A stretch of DNA of 54,500 bases from Tolypocladium sp. Sup5 PDA-1 (GCA_000750105.3 JPHH03000106.1:1-54500); one strand, 5' to 3'; shown: positions 24,122 to 36,318, counted from the stretch's first letter. Notes: a model not told the origin generated them from the letters alone. A program made the numbers and translations.

Positions 24122-25454
24122 TCACGTCCACATGATGTCCCGCAGCCGCTGCTTCTCCTCCTCGCCGCCAAAGATGCCGTCGATGCCCTGACGCGCGAGG
24201 GCGCAGATCTGCGCGCGGTTGAGAGCAAAGTGCTGCGCGACGAGGCGGTACTCGTTGGATAGGGGGCTGCCGAAGACGCCCACGTCGTCGGTCTGCGTTG
24301 CGTTTCTCGATTATCAGCGTTTCCCTGCCGGTCCGTCCTCGCCTTCAAACTAGGAATCTCAAGTCGACAAAGGGGGAGGGGCGGAGAAGAAACTCACGCC
24401 GAGTGATATCTTGGGCCCGTCGACGCCGATCCAATGCCCAAAGTGATGGCCCTCGAAGCCGCCACGCACCATGCCTGCGCGCACGTTGCAGCTTAGGCAC
24501 AGCTCGAGGCACAGCCTGCGCCGCGCAATCTCCTGCCTGGCCTCCTCGTCCTCCCAGATGACGTGGCCTAGCCGCGCCGGGCCCCAGCCCAGCAATGTGT
24601 CCAGCTCGGCGCGCGAGCCGCTGGCCTCGGCCTCGGCGAAGTGCACCGTCACGCCGAGCCCGTGGTCCGGCGCCTGCGCAAACACGGGCGTGAAGAGCGC
24701 GACGTCACCGCCCGGACGGGCCGTCGGGTCGCCGCAGAGGTCCAGCCCGACGACGCGGCTGCTACTGCCGCCCTCGGCGCGCAGGCGGGACGCCAGGGCG
24801 AGGACGGACTCGGCCGTCGCGAAGGAGTGCCGCCGGTCGATGGAGAGGATGAGCCGCGTGTGCATCCGGTCCCCCTGTGCGGCCTCGAAGTCGGCGATGG
24901 TGGCGAGCAGCAGCCGGACGTACGCCTCGGGCGAGAGGTCGGCCGTCGCGCGGGGGGTGGTGCGCAGCTCGAGGTATGCGACGCCGTCGCCGAGGAAGTG
25001 CTCCAGCACCGACGTCGTGGCGTGGCGGATGGAGGCCTCGTCGGTGAGGAGGTTGTAGATGTAGCTGCTGAACAGTGGGAAGAAACTTGGGTTTGCCCGT
25101 CAGTCGCTAGCTGTTCGTTCCCAAAATGCCACTCCCCCGTATGGAGCGAGTACCGTGGGGGGCTCACGTCTCGAGGTTATAGTCGTGCTTGTTCTCCGGC
25201 ATGACCACCAGCGGGTCCTCCAGCTCCGTCTCGCCAGAGGCCTTCTTACGGAGCCAGATGTCGTGCAGGGTGCGGCGGGAGATGCTGCCCGTGAGGTGAG
25301 CGTGCAGCTGTGATATGAGTCAGTCTTCGTGACATTGAACCAAGTCAGGGCACGGTGAAGGATTCGAGATACAGGGGAATGCTGCTCATAGAAGGCAACA
25401 TACCTCAATTTTGGGAAGGGCCAGATAATCCATCATGTCGCCTTGAGACCCCAT
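24122..25454 (-). CDS. Adenosine/AMP deaminase-like metal hydrolase (ADAL/MAPDA type)
   Basis: Minus-strand exons 25454-25404, 25307-25168, 25085-24398 and 24292-24122 encode 349 residues, close to the length of ADAL proteins. The deaminase fold is shown by KIELHAHLTGSIS (two metal-binding His), GVAYLELRTTPR, VGLDLCGDP, VTVHFAEAE (His plus catalytic Glu), RLGHVIW, and GTDDVGVFGSPLSNEY (metal-binding Asp pair). The family hydrolyses N6-substituted AMP or adenosine to inosine nucleotides; which substrate is used here is not visible. The start ATG is directly followed by a 17-codon exon; splicing phases all close. The gene converges with FZO1. A tandem heptamer repeat (25517-25531) sits about 65 bases upstream of the ATG. 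Confidence 0.9.
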
Positions 25455-26088
25455 CTTCTTGGGTATCGTGAGTTGGCACGAGATGAGTTCAAGTTGAATC
25501 GCGAGTTCGAGTCTTATACGAAGTACGAAGTCGTCAACCCCGCATGCCCCTTACCCTGTACGTACTCACACCCAACGTCTCACTGAACTTCAAATCACAA
25601 AAGGCTGCGTCACTGCTTGCTCTTGTAATCCGGCGGCATGGTTTACGAATAATGAGGTATTAAAGACTAAATGTCAAAGTCATCAGTCTACGCATAATGC
25701 CCCCCGGACCCAATATGTATATATGGGTGGAGCAGTTGACGAGAGTATATCAACCCGGTCCTGCTCGTCGCCAAGGTTCACAATGTACAACGTGTGAATC
25801 AAAGTCTAATGTAGCGTGACAAAATACATGTGAACTCATCTGCCATGGAGATAAGGGATTGAAACTATTACACGTATTTCTGCATGCTGCTGTATCCCCC
25901 CCAAGCATGCAGTCTCATCCGGATCCGCCGAGCCCATCCGTGCCGCGTTTCATCGAGTAGGTACCTGGCAGTGGCTGCCCGTTCCCGTTTATTGTACAAA
26001 TGGGGCTAATATCTAGCCCTGATTACCACATCCTACAGTCGATGTCGTACAGCGTTTCCCGCGTTGATATAATGGCAGCGCAGCCAGT
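25455..26088. other. Intergenic region between deaminase gene and TOM22
   Basis: Both neighbours are on the minus strand, so this holds the deaminase promoter and the TOM22 3' region. Apart from the heptamer repeat at 25517-25531 I see nothing gene-like. Confidence 0.5.
25517..25531. repeat. Period-7 micro-repeat (ACGAAGT x2)
   Basis: TACGAAGTACGAAGT, about 65 bases upstream of the deaminase-like gene start. Confidence 0.8.
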
Positions 26089-26605
26089 TTACAAGGCCGG
26101 CTTGGCCTGGTTGTCGCCAAGCGCCGCTCCCACCTTCTCAGCCGTGCCCTCAGACCCAGCGGTCAGTAGCTCGCCTCCCGTTTGTCGCATGTTGTACTCC
26201 TGCTCCATGGCAGTGAGCTGCTGGTCCTCGGCAAAGGACAGCGCAAAGGGGACGCCGAAGAAGAGAGCCGACGTGGTGATTACCCAGGCGCCCTTGCCGC
26301 TGAAGGAAAGAACGCTCCAGGCCTTGCTAGAGATGTTGCTGACGTGGCCAGAGACCCAGCCTCTTGTGGTGGGAGGGATGATGTCGCGCAGGGCGTATAG
26401 CCGCTCGGCGAACGATTCGTTTGTGGGATCGAAATCGGACTCGTTGGAGATCTCAGAGTCTGGGGACAGGCGGTTAGCGCGAGGGCCACAGTGACAGATG
26501 GATTTGGTTGGACAAACCGGTATCAGTGAAATCCTCCTCGTCAACGTCAGGGCCAACCTGGTTGGCCTGGAAGTGCTCGTCCTCGACCTCGGTGAGGGTG
26601 ACCAT
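26089..26605 (-). CDS. TOM22: Mitochondrial import receptor subunit Tom22
   Basis: Exons 26605-26518 and 26459-26089 on the minus strand encode 152 residues, the usual fungal length. The N-terminal cytosolic part is strongly acidic (EVEDEHFQ, DVDEEDFTDTDSEISNESD), as expected for the presequence-binding receptor. FAERLYALRDIIPP and GWVSGHVSN precede a single membrane span, AWVITTSALFFGVPFALSFA (about residues 92-111), with a short tail facing the intermembrane space. Tom22 is the central receptor and organiser of the TOM complex in the outer mitochondrial membrane. The 58-nt intron splits an Asp codon. Confidence 0.93.
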
Positions 26606-28971
26606 CTTGGCGACTTAAGTAGGGCGGGTTTTCCGATAGACTGAGTGCGACAGCGGTTCGAGGAGCAAGAAAGCAATGCGAAGAAAGCTTTCTCGGGCGG
26701 CTAGCAGTTGCAGAGACGGCGAGGTCGTCTCAAGGGGGTTCGCAATCTGGGACGTTGCCACAGCGGCTTGGCTGATAGAAGGGATACGAGGCGAGTCGAC
26801 GGCGGGCGGGTCGACTTGTCAAGCTGTCCTATCGATCGCAGATAGGATGGGGATCTGAAATCTCAATTTGTGTTGGACTGTGTCGTCGGGTGGTCCCTGA
26901 AGGTCGTTGGGCTGTTGGAGCTGCGTCACGATACTGCAGTCAAATTTTTTGGCCGTTTGGAGAGCTGGCTGTAGGCTTGGATGGGTCCCCGGCTCTCTGG
27001 AGGTTTAGCCGAAGAAATCGCATTGGTCACGTGCCTCCACACCCTTGTCAGCTTCATGATTGGAAGACATGACTGCTCAGCAATGTAAGCATCACGAGAA
27101 CTCATGTTGTTGGTAACTAGTTTGATAAAGTGTCGCGACCGGCAAAAAGCTGCCACGATGAAAAAGGATTGCGATTGACAGCGTAATTAATTCGCAGAAG
27201 CACGGCGTCGTGAGCATTGGCTTTCCCGGAACAGCGGGTCGGTCCCCAACTTTCTGTTGGCGATTCCCTCCACGGGGAAGCAGTCCGTTCAGCTACGGCT
27301 TCCAAATGCTCAACCTTGCTAGTCTCATCGGCAAGACGGAGACTGGACAGAGGATGCCAGCTGCAGAGGTCACGGGACGGACATCGTGGAACCAGCCCTG
27401 CTGGTTTCGGAGGTGAAGCCAAGATACCCGCGTGTAAGAATGGAGTAGTGGCAGTGCAGCGGATTAGCTTCAGGAACCAACGGTGGTCCGTCCCTCCGTA
27501 CGGACTAATCCGTAGAGGGCGCGCAAAACCGGGAGCCACACGGTGCCGAGTCCATCTTGCGTAAAAATAGCAGTCGAGCTGTCGCAAATCCGGGGAGGCC
27601 AGCGGGCACGACAGGGCGAAGACGGCCAGTTACGTGCGAACGTGCCGGATGAGGTGCTCTGAGCCTTGCAAGCTGGAAACGAGTCACCGAACGGACTGGA
27701 GCCCGTGTACGTAAGACGCAACCCGAGCGTGCCATTGCGGACGAGCATCGTGACCTGCCCGCAGGGATGGTGTTTACTGTTGCGCAAAGGCTAATAAGAC
27801 AGAAATGCTGGAGGAAAGCCCTCTCTCGATTTCTGCCGTCCTCGTGATGCAGTGCCGACGCCAGACTGGATCCCGTCCCCCCCTTTCTTCGCTGCTTTGG
27901 GGGAAGTGGGTTGGCTGGCAACGGGGAGCCAGGGGTTCGCTGGCGCGCGATTAAGTAATTGGAGGATTGCACAAGGGCATGCCGGCATTTTCCAGTAGGT
28001 ACTTGGTGCTGTACACGTCTGTACTCGAAAGTTGGCATGAAGGAAGCAAAGGTAAGTAAACAGGGGCGCGAATTAGGTATTCTGCGAGAGAGCAGCAGAC
28101 AGAGGGGGGTGGCTGTGAAGCCGAGGAGAAATATCACCAATCGGGCGATCCCGTGGCTATCCTCAGCAGCGCCATCGACTTTTCGTCTGCATGGCACCAG
28201 TCGACGACGTTTGCGTGGTTTGGCGTGTCTGCTTGGCGGAGAGAACGGAGAGAACCCCACGCTTTGGCTCTGGCTCTGGTACCTCGCACATACAAACTCT
28301 GGCCGCATGATTGCAGTGGCTGGAAGTCGCGAGGCCATCGCTGGGGCCCATCAAGTAAAACGGGGGTAATAGAAACGGCGGGCTGAGAAAGCTGGGGGTA
28401 ATGGAAACGCTGGCAACCACAGAACTGGGGCACTCGGAGGACCCGGCCGACGGTTAGAGTGGGGCCCGCCAGGCCCGGTCGTCTCCAGCTTCTGCGCCTG
28501 TGCGTCTCCACGAGGTTGGCCTGCTCCTCCGACGGGCCCCGGAGGTGGAGCCCGTTCCGAGTATTTCTGGCCCTGCGACTTGGCCTGCGACAGCTCCCAG
28601 CAGCGGCAGACACGGCGGCCGGGGGCCACGCAAGTCCGCTCCTGTCGCAAATTGGACGATCCGGCCGTCGACGACGCAACTGGCCCGGAGATTGTCGCGC
28701 CTCGCGGACGCTTGTCTATGGTACTCCGTCTGTTGGGGAACGCGGGTTCGTTCGCCAGCAGGGGGCGTTTGAATTTGCATTGTGCATCCCCGGCGCCCGC
28801 GCCGCCCGCCGCCGCCGCCGCCGACGCCCCGCGTTGTCTCACCCGCGCAAAGCTCGTCCCCTGACGGGTGAATGCAGCAGCTAGTCGGCTCTGGGGTATT
28901 AGTTTGCCAATGGAGGGATCGTCCGGAAGCAAGAACGAGACTGCTGACCCCAACGTGCAGGTCGGTTGTGT

Positions 28972-29020
28972 GTACGGAGTGTGAAGTAGTGTTCCGTACG
29001 GAGTACCGAGTAATCCGTAC
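28972..29020. repeat. Degenerate period-7 GTACGGAGT cluster
   Basis: Several GTACGGAGT/ACCGAGT/CCGTAC pieces, partly inverted, in the gene-free region. Confidence 0.6.
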
Positions 29021-30157
29021 ACAGCTTCATTGATATCGAGGTACAGACGGCCCGCGCGCCGCGGGAAGCTGCCGAAGAAGCGGTAAGGAAACGAACCAAC
29101 CGCAGCAATAGCTGAAACTGTAACGACTAGCTCTGTGAGCAGTCGAGAACTGCGGAACAGGTAGTTGCCAAGTATACGGCGTATGAACACCAGCAAGGGT
29201 GGGCTTAGATGCATGATGGTTGGTCGCACAAGCACCGTGTGAAGGACGGCATGGCATGTATGCTCAATCCGACGTTGATGCTGGCACAACCCGGCCTCAC
29301 CCCTCTAGGTGCTCTGTAAATAGAGGCATAGTCTTAAAACGCGGTTACACATGGAGGTATATGCTGACTTGCAGTTTTGTCTTTGCATTGCCACGCTCGC
29401 GTAATCTATGAGGCGCCGGTCTCGTATCAAGTGGTCGAGACTCCAGCGCCGCACAGGGTTTCTCGCGGCTTCTCGTGTCCGCTGCTGCACTTGCAGAACC
29501 AGCACTGTGTCAAATATCGCTCGGGTATCTGTGGCCGAGACGTACAATGTATGTACTATATCGACGAGCCATCGAGCAGCGGGATCGCAACTTGGCAGGA
29601 ACGCACGCACGTCAACGCAGCATCACGCAAGTTGGGACCAAACTGAGGACACTCGCAATGCACTGCGAGCTGCCGCCAAGGGGGTCCGCGGCGCAGGCGT
29701 CCATTGGCCGATCGCTATGGCCTCTTACAGCAATGACACAGCAGCTGCGGACGGCTGGGGAAGCAAGCAAGCAAGCCAGCGGCGTCGTTTGCAAGACCTG
29801 GGGCAGCCGGGGAGCGGGATCGAGAAAGCTGGGGGACCGGGACGGACGCGGGCAGCCACACACGACTTGTTGACCAACAACAGCGACCGGCCAAGCCAAG
29901 AATGCTCGACACCTCAGCGAGAAATCTCTGATCAGTCTGCTGATGCCTCGCAGGCCCGGCACAGGCCAACCGTCAACCCACGATTTCCGGGGGGTGGGCG
30001 TGGGAACCGATCAGGCTAGCACGTCCCCATGATGCTGCAGCGAGGCTCAAAAGAACAGGACCAGAAGCGCGAAGAAGGCGAGGAAAATCCTGCAAGGCCA
30101 AGAGAGCCTCGAATAGCCGACCCATCACGAGCGGAACAGGTGTGTCGCTTTGGCGGG

Positions 30158-30180
30158 GTACGTACGAAGTAGATACGTAC
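30158..30180. repeat. GTAC-rich micro-repeat
   Basis: Contains GTACGTACGAAGT followed by AGATACGTAC. Confidence 0.6.
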
Positions 30181-31284
30181 CTGCGCACACCCCACTGGAG
30201 CCAACGCTGGGAGGGGGCCAACTTGAGCCCTGTGGCTGCCGTTGGGCGGCCTCTGCGCTCACTACAGGCGCTCTGGGAGACTGACGACTCGTGCCTGACA
30301 CCTCCTGGCCAGGTACCAGACGCCTGGGCCACACCTACTGCCCCATGTGGTCTAGCGAGTTGCTGGTATTTGGTAATACGCTGGGGCGCCTCTGGAGCGT
30401 CGCTGGGGCACGAGGCGAGTTGGCTGAGGTCATGATCACGAATCGTTGGGGATCAAGCCTTGTACTTTCTCCAAAAGTTCCCCGCTTGCGCTTGTTTTGT
30501 GTGTTCGAGTGTACTTACTCGTATGACGAATTCTAGGCGTTGTGCACCGGTCCCTGGCGCGAAAGCTGGACACGGGTGCCGTGCGTGAGAGCGCCCTGGG
30601 CAGGGAGTCATCACATTCGCAAGTGCCATCGTGTTGGTGATGGGATTGTCTAGGTGGGAACTATGGGGTTTCAGCGGTGGCAGGCAGTACAAACGAACCT
30701 GCTCGTTCGGCAAGGAGGTCAAGCCTACCTACCTGGAGGTCACTAGAATAGAGGCAGGCGCAGCCCAAGCCCAGGCTTGACCACTCCTGGTACAAGGGGG
30801 TGTCGAGCATTCTGGGCCCCTCCGCTCTTCTTGGCCCACCCCACGAGGGGCGGCAGGTACGAGGCGTGTACTTGCTGGTGAAGCTGTGATGTACTTGTGC
30901 CGTACCGTACCGTACCGGTTGCCGTGCAAAGGATCTTTTCTGGGGGCATGATGCAAAAAGGCCAGGTTGGGTTTGCGTCGTCGTCGTCGCCTGTGCCAGG
31001 AGCAAAATACTTAAGGGTAGCGTCGCCGTCCAGCGTTCGGTTTCAGTGGCCCTGGATTGATTGATGACCGCATCACCAACAGCCCACCAACCAACCCTCT
31101 ATCACCAAGACTCTGAGAGCCAGGCATTACATCAACCTGCTCTCCCCTCTGCCAATTGGCATCCTCTTCTATCCTATCTCGCATCTGCTACTCTGAGACA
31201 CACGTCTCTTCTCTTTACGCCTCCTACTCCCTAAGCACCCGTTCCTTTGCTTGCCCAGGACTCACACAACGCCGCATCTTCCAG

Positions 31285-31461
31285 GTACGTGGTTATCAGC
31301 GCCCACCCGCCACCAACAACCTGCGGGTCTTGCTCTCTCTATCTGCCACGAGCCAGTTCCGGCGCTGGGATGGCTTTGTTGGTTTGTGTTTGCACGCAGC
31401 GCGCCCGAGGAGGCGGAGGAGGATTTGGGCTATGCCGAGCTGTGCTAACCTCGAGCAACAG
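31285..31461 (+). other. Possible 5' UTR intron of the NAD-GDH gene
   Basis: CCAG followed by GTACGT at 31285, a branch-like GTGCTAACC at 31443-31451 and acceptor CAACAG ending at 31461 would form a 177-nt intron in the long leader. It lies just after a CT-rich tract (31130-31260) that resembles fungal transcription starts. No transcript evidence is available here. Confidence 0.4.
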
Positions 31462-32266
31462 CCCCAGCGTCACGGACATCACCGAGCCTAAAACACTCAA
31501 TTCCCTCTCCGTCAAGTTTCGCGCCTCTTATCTCTCCGCGCCGAGCTCTCCCTGAGTGGCATCATCTGCGTTCTCCTGTAGCCCTTTGCATCTGTTATCT
31601 GCCCCGCCAACTGCCCCGCCAACCCGACAGCCGCATTCCGACCTGCATTGCAGCCATCGCCGACTCGAGCTACACATACACGCATCCGATACGTCAGCAG
31701 GTCTCTGGACAAGCTGGCAGCGCTTCTTGTCTGATTTGACTGAGTAAACTGGTCGATCGACGCGCCACGGCACGGACGGAACCCCGGAGCCGAGAGAAGG
31801 AATTTCATTTTCCGATACGGAAAAGGACCCAGGTTAGTGGAATTAGTTCTTGTCATCTGGTCACCTTTGTTCTTATCGGGCTGGGGTGGCACGTCCTTGG
31901 CCGGCGGTGAACGACAGAAATGCTTCACCGTGCCCGGTCTGGGACTCCGAGTCAGCCGTGCCCGAGATGACGGCCGTGTCCTACGCTGTTGATCAGGGGC
32001 TCGATCTGGGCCACGCATCCCCTGTCGCGATCTCGTACCCGTCTTCTCCCTTTCCTGACCATGGCGCTCTGGCCCCCCCCCTTCCTCACTTACACGCGAC
32101 CGGCTGCTTCGTTCCGTGGCCATGTCTGGCGCGGCTCTCGTTTATATAGAACGAGATCCCGCTGGCCTTGGAACCTGCGAGGTTCATTGCCTGGCCCTAT
32201 ATGCTGCAGCATCTCGTTGCCTTGACTTTCATGCACCTACCCTCACCACCGTCGCACTCGGACATC

Positions 32267-35200
32267 ATGTTGGCTGTGGAAACCCGGAGGACTAACCTTC
32301 CGCCGTTGGACAGGTTCCCAGACTACGTCGATCCTCTCGAAGTAATTAAACAGCCGCCCATCATGTCTTCAGCACTTCCCAAGCCAAAGATCTTGGCCAA
32401 TATTCAGTCTGAGGAGTCCAGCCGCGGACCCTCACCACAGCCTACGCACTTCAGCGTCCCGCTTCTGTCCCATTCTAACGGAAATGGCAACCGGACCCTG
32501 CGGTCAGCAACGGTTGGCTACGTTGCCCCCGAATTTACGGGAAAGCTCGAGCAAATGAAGACTGGTATGTAAACAGTGTCAACCGTACAACCCAGCATGA
32601 GAGGCGCAACTAACGTGCCTTGCTCCCTATAGTCAAGGACATCATTGTGCAGGGCGGGTGGATTCCCGAATCGCTTGTCGAGGACCAGATCCGCTGGTTT
32701 TATGAGCAGCTAGGCATTGATGACGCCTACTTCCGCATTGAGACCCCGGACGTTATTGCCAGCCAGATCACCTCTCTCTATGCCGCGAAGGTGGCCGCCT
32801 ACTCCAGGGAGGACAAGCGGGAGGAGATCCGCCTGGATATGGAGGCCAATGACCACGCCATCTACATCGACACCAGTGAACCCGGCAAGGGCCACGTCAG
32901 CGGTCCCAGATATGAGTCGCGCCTTGAGGCCAAGTACCTTGACCACCAGGGCAAGACCAAGTACCGAGTTGAGACCTTCCGGTCGCCGGCCGTCATTGGC
33001 GCCAGCCCGTCCTCCAAGGCCACTCTCCGTTGCTACTTCGTCTACCAGTGCCAGTTCAAGCACTCCCCGGAGGAGACGAACCCCAAGGAGACCAACATCG
33101 AGCTCATTTCCGACAGCGGCTTCTGGCAAAAGGCCACGGACAACACCAAGCAGATCTACCAGGAGATCATCGAGTTGGCCGTCACCCGGGCTGGTCCCGT
33201 TATTGAAATCTTCGACATTGAGGGCGTGGCTGAGAAGCGCCTGGTCGTTGCCTTCCGCACTCGCACGGCCCGGGGCATGTTCTCTGCCCTCAGTGATCTT
33301 TACCACTACTACGGCGTCACCAGCTCCAGGAAGTATGTGGAGCAGTTCTCCAACGGCATCACCGTCATGAGTATCTATCTCAAGCCCGCAAACCCCTCGG
33401 AGGGATACTTCCCACCCATCGAGGAGTCGATCCACCAGATCACCAAGGAGATTTCTCTCCTTTACTGCTTGCCCCAGAACAAGTTCCACAACCTCTTTGC
33501 CGTCGGAGACCTGAGTCTTCAAGAGGCCGTCTATGCCCACTCCGCATGGGTCTTCGTGCAGCACTTCCTCAACCGACTTGGACCCGAGTACGCGTCTCTG
33601 TCTGACATTTTGAGCTCGGCCGACACTGCCCAGGCCGCGCTTTTGTCGAAGCTGAAGCGACGTCTGCGTACTGAGACTTTCACCCCTGACTACATCCTGG
33701 AAATCATCCAAAATTACCCCGGCCTCGTCAGGTCGCTGTATGCGTCGTTTGCCAACATCCATCTCGGCGGCGGCCCCGACCTGGACCAGCAGGCAGTGGC
33801 ACCAACCCCTGTGGTTGAGGTGCTGTCTGACGCGAGGCTCCAGGAGACCATCTCCAAGACCGTGTCCAACGAGCACGACGAGATGGTCATGACTGCATTC
33901 AGGGTGTTCAACAATGCCATCCTCAAGACCAACTACTTCACTCCGACCAAGGTTGCCCTCAGCTTCCGCTTGGACCCTTCCTTCTTGCCCGAGGTTGAAT
34001 ACCCCCGCCGTCTCTATGGCATGTTCCTCGTCATTGGTGCTGAGTCCAGAGGATTCCACCTCCGCTTCCGAGACATCTCTCGCGGTGGTATCCGCATTGT
34101 CAAGTCCCGGAGCAAGGAAGCGTACGGCATCAACGCGCGAAACCTGTTTGACGAGAACTACGGCCTGGCCAGCACCCAGCAGCGCAAGAACAAGGACATC
34201 CCCGAAGGCGGCTCCAAGGGTGTCATTCTCCTGGATCCCAAGCAGCAGGACAAGGCTCAGGAAGCATTCGAGAAGTACATTGACAGTATCCTGGACCTCC
34301 TCCTGCCCGCTGCCAGCCCGGGCATCAAGAACAAGCTCGTGGACCTCTACGGCAAGGAGGAAATCCTTTTCATGGGCCCAGACGAGAACACCGCCGATCT
34401 GGTGGACTGGGCCACGGAGCACGCAAGGGCCCGTGGAGCGCCCTGGTGGAAGTCTTTCTTCACTGGCAAGTCGCAGAAGCTGGGTGGTATCCCCCACGAC
34501 AAGTACGGCATGACCACACTGTCGGTGCGCGAGTACGTCAAGGGCATCTACAGGAAGCTCGAGCTGGATCCCTCCACGGTCCGCAAGATGCAGACTGGTG
34601 GCCCTGACGGCGATCTGGGCAGCAATGAAATCCTGCTCGGCAACGAGAAGTGGACCGCCATCGTCGATGGATCGGGTGTCTTGGCGGACCCTAATGGCCT
34701 CGACAGGGATGAGCTGCTTCGCCTGGCCAGGAAGCGTGCTATGATCAGCGAGTATGATATGTCCAAGGTGTCCAAGGACGGATACCGCATCCTCTGCGAC
34801 GACAACAACGTCACTTTGCCCAACGGAGAGATTGTCACCAACGGTACCTCTTTCCGAAACACGTACCACCTGCGCGACACGGGCATGACCGATGCCTTTG
34901 TGCCCTGCGGTGGTCGCCCGGAGTCCATCGACCTCATCTCGGTCAACAGGCTGATTAAGGACGGCAAGACGACCATTCCTTACATTGTCGAAGGTGCCAA
35001 CCTGTTCATCACCCAGGACGCCAAGCTGCGTCTCGAGGCAGCTGGGTGCATCCTGTACAAGGATGCCTCGGCGAACAAGGGCGGTGTTACGTCGTCGTCG
35101 CTTGAGGTTCTGGCTTCCCTATCGTTTGACGACGCAGGCTTCGTCGAGAACATGTGCATCGACGCCAAGACTGGCGAGGCACCCCAGTTTTACAACGACT

Positions 35201-35716
35201 ACGTCCGCGAGGTCCAAGCCAAGATTCGCGAGAACGCGCGACTCGAGTTTGAGGCGATTTGGCGCGAGCATGAGGCCACTGGCACCCCACGATCCATCCT
35301 GTCGGACAAACTCTCCATTGCCATCACGGACCTGGATGAGGAGCTCCAGAAGTCGGACCTGTGGGCCAACCAGACGATCCGATACGCTGTGCTCGGTGAC
35401 GCGCTCCCGGCGCTGTTGTTGGAGAAGATTGGACTGGACACGATCATTTCTCGTGTGCCCGATAGCTACTTGAGGAGCATCTTTGGTAGCTACCTCGCCA
35501 GCCGGTTCGTCTACGAGTTCGGTAGCGAGCCGTCTCAGTTTGCCTTTTTCGATTTGTGAGTACTCCCACCGCTGAAAACTTGACTACCGCATCATGGATT
35601 GTGGCAATTACTGACTCTTAGACAGCATGTCGAAGCGAATGGCAAAGATCTCGGGAAGGACCGATGGATCCGAACAGATCCGGAGGATGTCCGTGAGCGG
35701 CGGCTCAGGACTGTGA
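32267..35716 (+). CDS. GDH2: NAD-specific glutamate dehydrogenase, large fungal type
   Basis: Exons 32267-32564, 32633-35555 and 35626-35716 encode 1,103 residues. The enzyme deaminates glutamate to 2-oxoglutarate and ammonium with NAD, the catabolic direction. The long N-terminal domain begins with RGPSPQPTHFSVP and ATVGYVAPEF. The catalytic core contains FHLRFRDISRGGIRIVKSRS, NYGLASTQQRKNKDIPEGGSKG and FMGPDENTADLVDWA, and the dinucleotide-fold part has PCGGRPESIDL, VEGANLFITQDAKLRLE and LYKDASANKGGVTSSS. The start is uncertain: in-frame ATGs are at 32201, 32231, 32267 and 32363. I prefer 32267 because LPPLDRFPDYVDPLEVIKQ looks like real protein. The last 70-nt intron restores the tail FFDFMSKRMAKI; without splicing, TGA at 35557 ends the protein 30 residues earlier. 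Confidence 0.93.
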
Positions 35717-36103
35717 AGTAGCCGTGGAGGAGATGGAAGTCTTGGGCCATGATATTTTCCAGCCCCGAGTAGAGGCATAGCCGCTTCCGCAATTCGTTCC
35801 TTGAATTCACCTAGACTTTGAACTAGGTCGACGTCTTTGAAAGCATCAACCAGCCAGGAGGCTGATAGCATTGGCTTTGGACATGCATTTTCGTTTTGGA
35901 CATGGGTTCATGGACAGGGACAGGGTTGGGACAGGCTAAACAAAAGAGAAAACGTTTGATAAGCAAAAAGCCCAGAGGCATATTATAGAAGCCATTAATA
36001 GCATCAATCACACCCCCCAACTACTGAAAAACTGCCGAGCCTCGTGCGCCATCCGCTGACACAATCCAACCTAACAGAGATGATGATAGTGTCCGTATAC
36101 TAT

Positions 36104-36120
36104 GTACGAAGTACGAAGTA
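36104..36120. repeat. Period-7 micro-repeat (GTACGAA units)
   Basis: GTACGAAGTACGAAGTA, directly before the TA/TG microsatellite. Confidence 0.85.
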
Positions 36121-36125
36121 TCAGG

Positions 36126-36186
36126 TGTATATATATATATGTGTGTGTGTGTCTGTGTGTATATATATAAATATATATATATATAC
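36126..36186. repeat. Compound (TA)n-(TG)n-(TA)n microsatellite
   Basis: Two TA-rich arms flank a TG-rich core, about 60 bases in all. The arms can pair and the core can adopt left-handed DNA. It lies about 410 bases after the NAD-GDH stop. Confidence 0.9.
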
Positions 36187-36318
36187 TGAAGCCGTCGTCC
36201 GCCGGATGCCTCACCACCTCGGACAGTGTTTAGCCACGGCATCGTCAGGCCCACATCGGCACTGGGCCTAGGGGTGCTCACTCTTCCGGTTACCGGCAGT
36301 AATCCCACGACAGAGTAA

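Larger units (their letters stand above)
26606..32266. other. 5.7-kb gene-free divergent region TOM22 / NAD-GDH
   Basis: This is the longest gene-free stretch of the window, between two divergent genes. Many open frames exist on both strands (for example 27505-28338 and 28351-29289, minus) but all are Arg/Pro/Ser/His-rich without domains, typical of GC-rich chance frames. It contains repeats: GTAC-rich clusters at 28972-29020 and 30158-30180, CGTAC tandem copies at 30901-30915, and paired GGGGGTAAT motifs at 28362 and 28394. From about 31080 the sequence becomes pyrimidine-rich and looks like promoter and 5' leader of the dehydrogenase gene. Confidence 0.6.

Noticed and set aside
27505..28338. 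277-codon minus-strand frame
   Set aside because: Composition rich in Arg, Ser, Pro and Cys with no recognisable motif or splice context.
28351..29289. 312-codon minus-strand frame in the TOM22/NAD-GDH gap
   Set aside because: No domain, Arg/Pro/Ser/Gly-rich second half, overlapping frames equally open on the other strand; typical of GC-rich intergenic DNA.
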